Below are positions 63,837 through 64,000 of a stretch of DNA of 64,000 nt, one piece after another. Origin of the DNA: an uncultured Prochlorococcus sp. (GTDB taxonomy: Bacteria > Cyanobacteriota > Cyanobacteriia > PCC-6307 > Cyanobiaceae); contig CACJAC010000001.1 of NCBI GenBank assembly GCA_902591275.1, positions 1-64,000 of the forward strand. Direction: 5' to 3'. The notes beneath the pieces are model-generated. The model had not been told where the DNA came from and did not search any database. It saw only the letters and a program-made list of their open reading frames with translations. The position numbers and the translations under genes were made by a program. Position 1 is the stretch's first letter, and every line of letters starts with the position of its first letter.

Positions 63837-64000
63837 ATGTCAATTTTGCCAAGAAGATTTGAACGAATCAAAAGTGTTTTAGATTGCAGAATGAAAAACT
63901 TGACTGTTTTAATTGAGGATGTCAATAAACCACATAATTTATCTGCGATATTAAGGACATGTGATGCAGCAGGAGTTTTCGAAGCAAATTTTATTAGCAA
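63837..64000 (+). CDS. TrmH-family (SpoU) tRNA/rRNA 2'-O-methyltransferase, 3' end beyond window
   Basis: Absent from the track because it is cut by the window edge. The frame from the ATG at 63837 stays open to base 64000 and reads MSILPRRFERIKSVLDCRM, then LTVLIEDVNKPHNLSAILRT and CDAAGVFEAN. NxxAIxRTCdAxG is motif 1 of SPOUT RNA methyltransferases of the TrmH type, which modify G18 of tRNA or a related 2'-O position. A TATAAT at 63808-63813 is a candidate -10 box. The C-terminal part is unseen, so the exact member is unresolved. Confidence 0.85.
   Translation, partial: MSILPRRFERIKSVLDCRMKNLTVLIEDVNKPHNLSAILRTCDAAGVFEANFIS

Overview
The window is a compact, strongly AT-rich piece of a marine picocyanobacterial chromosome, almost certainly a high-light-adapted Prochlorococcus. 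The evidence is oxygenic photosynthesis genes (psaF, psaJ, petC, petA, ndhB, chlG, a small high-light-inducible protein), an archaeal/cyanobacterial-type CobT-like protein, a cyAbrB regulator, many A/T-ending codons, frequent TTG/GTG starts and very short intergenic gaps. I cannot name the strain from sequence alone. I see no mobile element, integrase, CRISPR array or rRNA operon. The gene order reads as core genome rather than a genomic island. After adding small genes absent from the ORF track, no gap longer than about 230 bases is left without a gene.

Layout: (1) 1-3.3 kb, plus strand: YjbQ-like fragment, pterin carbinolamine dehydratase, a His-rich COG0523 GTPase and a fused Fe(III) ABC permease. 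(2) 3.3-6.5 kb, minus: membrane protein, LarC and two unknowns. (3) 6.5-14.1 kb: exonuclease III, hemL, SPFH protein, YajQ, a Rossmann/DprA-like protein beside a BioD/DRTGG protein, an SDR and methionine aminopeptidase. (4) 14.2-17 kb: a translation block of rplS, tRNA-Trp, a small protein I take to be the hyper-conserved PSHCP, tRNA-Asp and gltX. (5) 17-20.4 kb: Na+/H+ antiporter, HLIP, tsaD, psaF-psaJ. (6) 20.4-28 kb: gmk, rqcH, tatC and the run petC-petA-lgt-cobM-rodZ-like. (7) 28-35.5 kb: ppx, ubiA, LD-carboxypeptidase, ispD, fabG and a groEL with a repeat-built C-terminal tail. (8) 35.5-42.7 kb: the respiratory oxidase region, with ctaA-ctaB plus an ABC exporter on the minus strand, divergent from ctaC-ctaD-ctaE. 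(9) 42.7-51 kb: cyAbrB, ribE, an Fe-S aldo/keto reductase, a solute-binding-like lipoprotein, a CobT-like protein, DUF2232, a repeat-containing lipoprotein and topA. (10) 51-60.6 kb: ndhB, ABC ATPase, birA, a DciA-like protein, menG, hisF, DUF2862, chlG, a class A penicillin-binding protein and rsmB. (11) 60.6-64 kb: two tiny minus-strand genes, a cluster DCC thioredoxin-like / TIGR03643 / DUF2256 / (6-4)-type photolyase, one unknown, and the start of a TrmH-family methyltransferase.

How the genes fit together: photosynthetic electron transport and its pigments (hemL, chlG, menG, ubiA, petC/petA, psaF/J, ndhB) sit beside terminal oxidation (ctaA-E), tetrapyrrole/corrinoid steps (cobM, CobT-like) and translation and its quality control (rplS, gltX, tsaD, map, rqcH, rsmB). 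Seven genes that the 60-residue ORF track missed were recovered by hand translation or frame tracing: an HLIP, psaJ, a 59-aa membrane protein after fabG, two small proteins at 60.66-61.0 kb, a DUF2256 zinc-ribbon protein overlapping the photolyase start, and the TrmH start at the right edge.

The most interesting points are the photolyase neighbourhood, where the photolyase keeps its His-His-x-x-Arg active-site motif but appears to have lost the Fe-S cysteine cluster; the translation block around PSHCP; and several perfect in-frame tandem repeats in otherwise streamlined genes. I found no convincing wholly new system.
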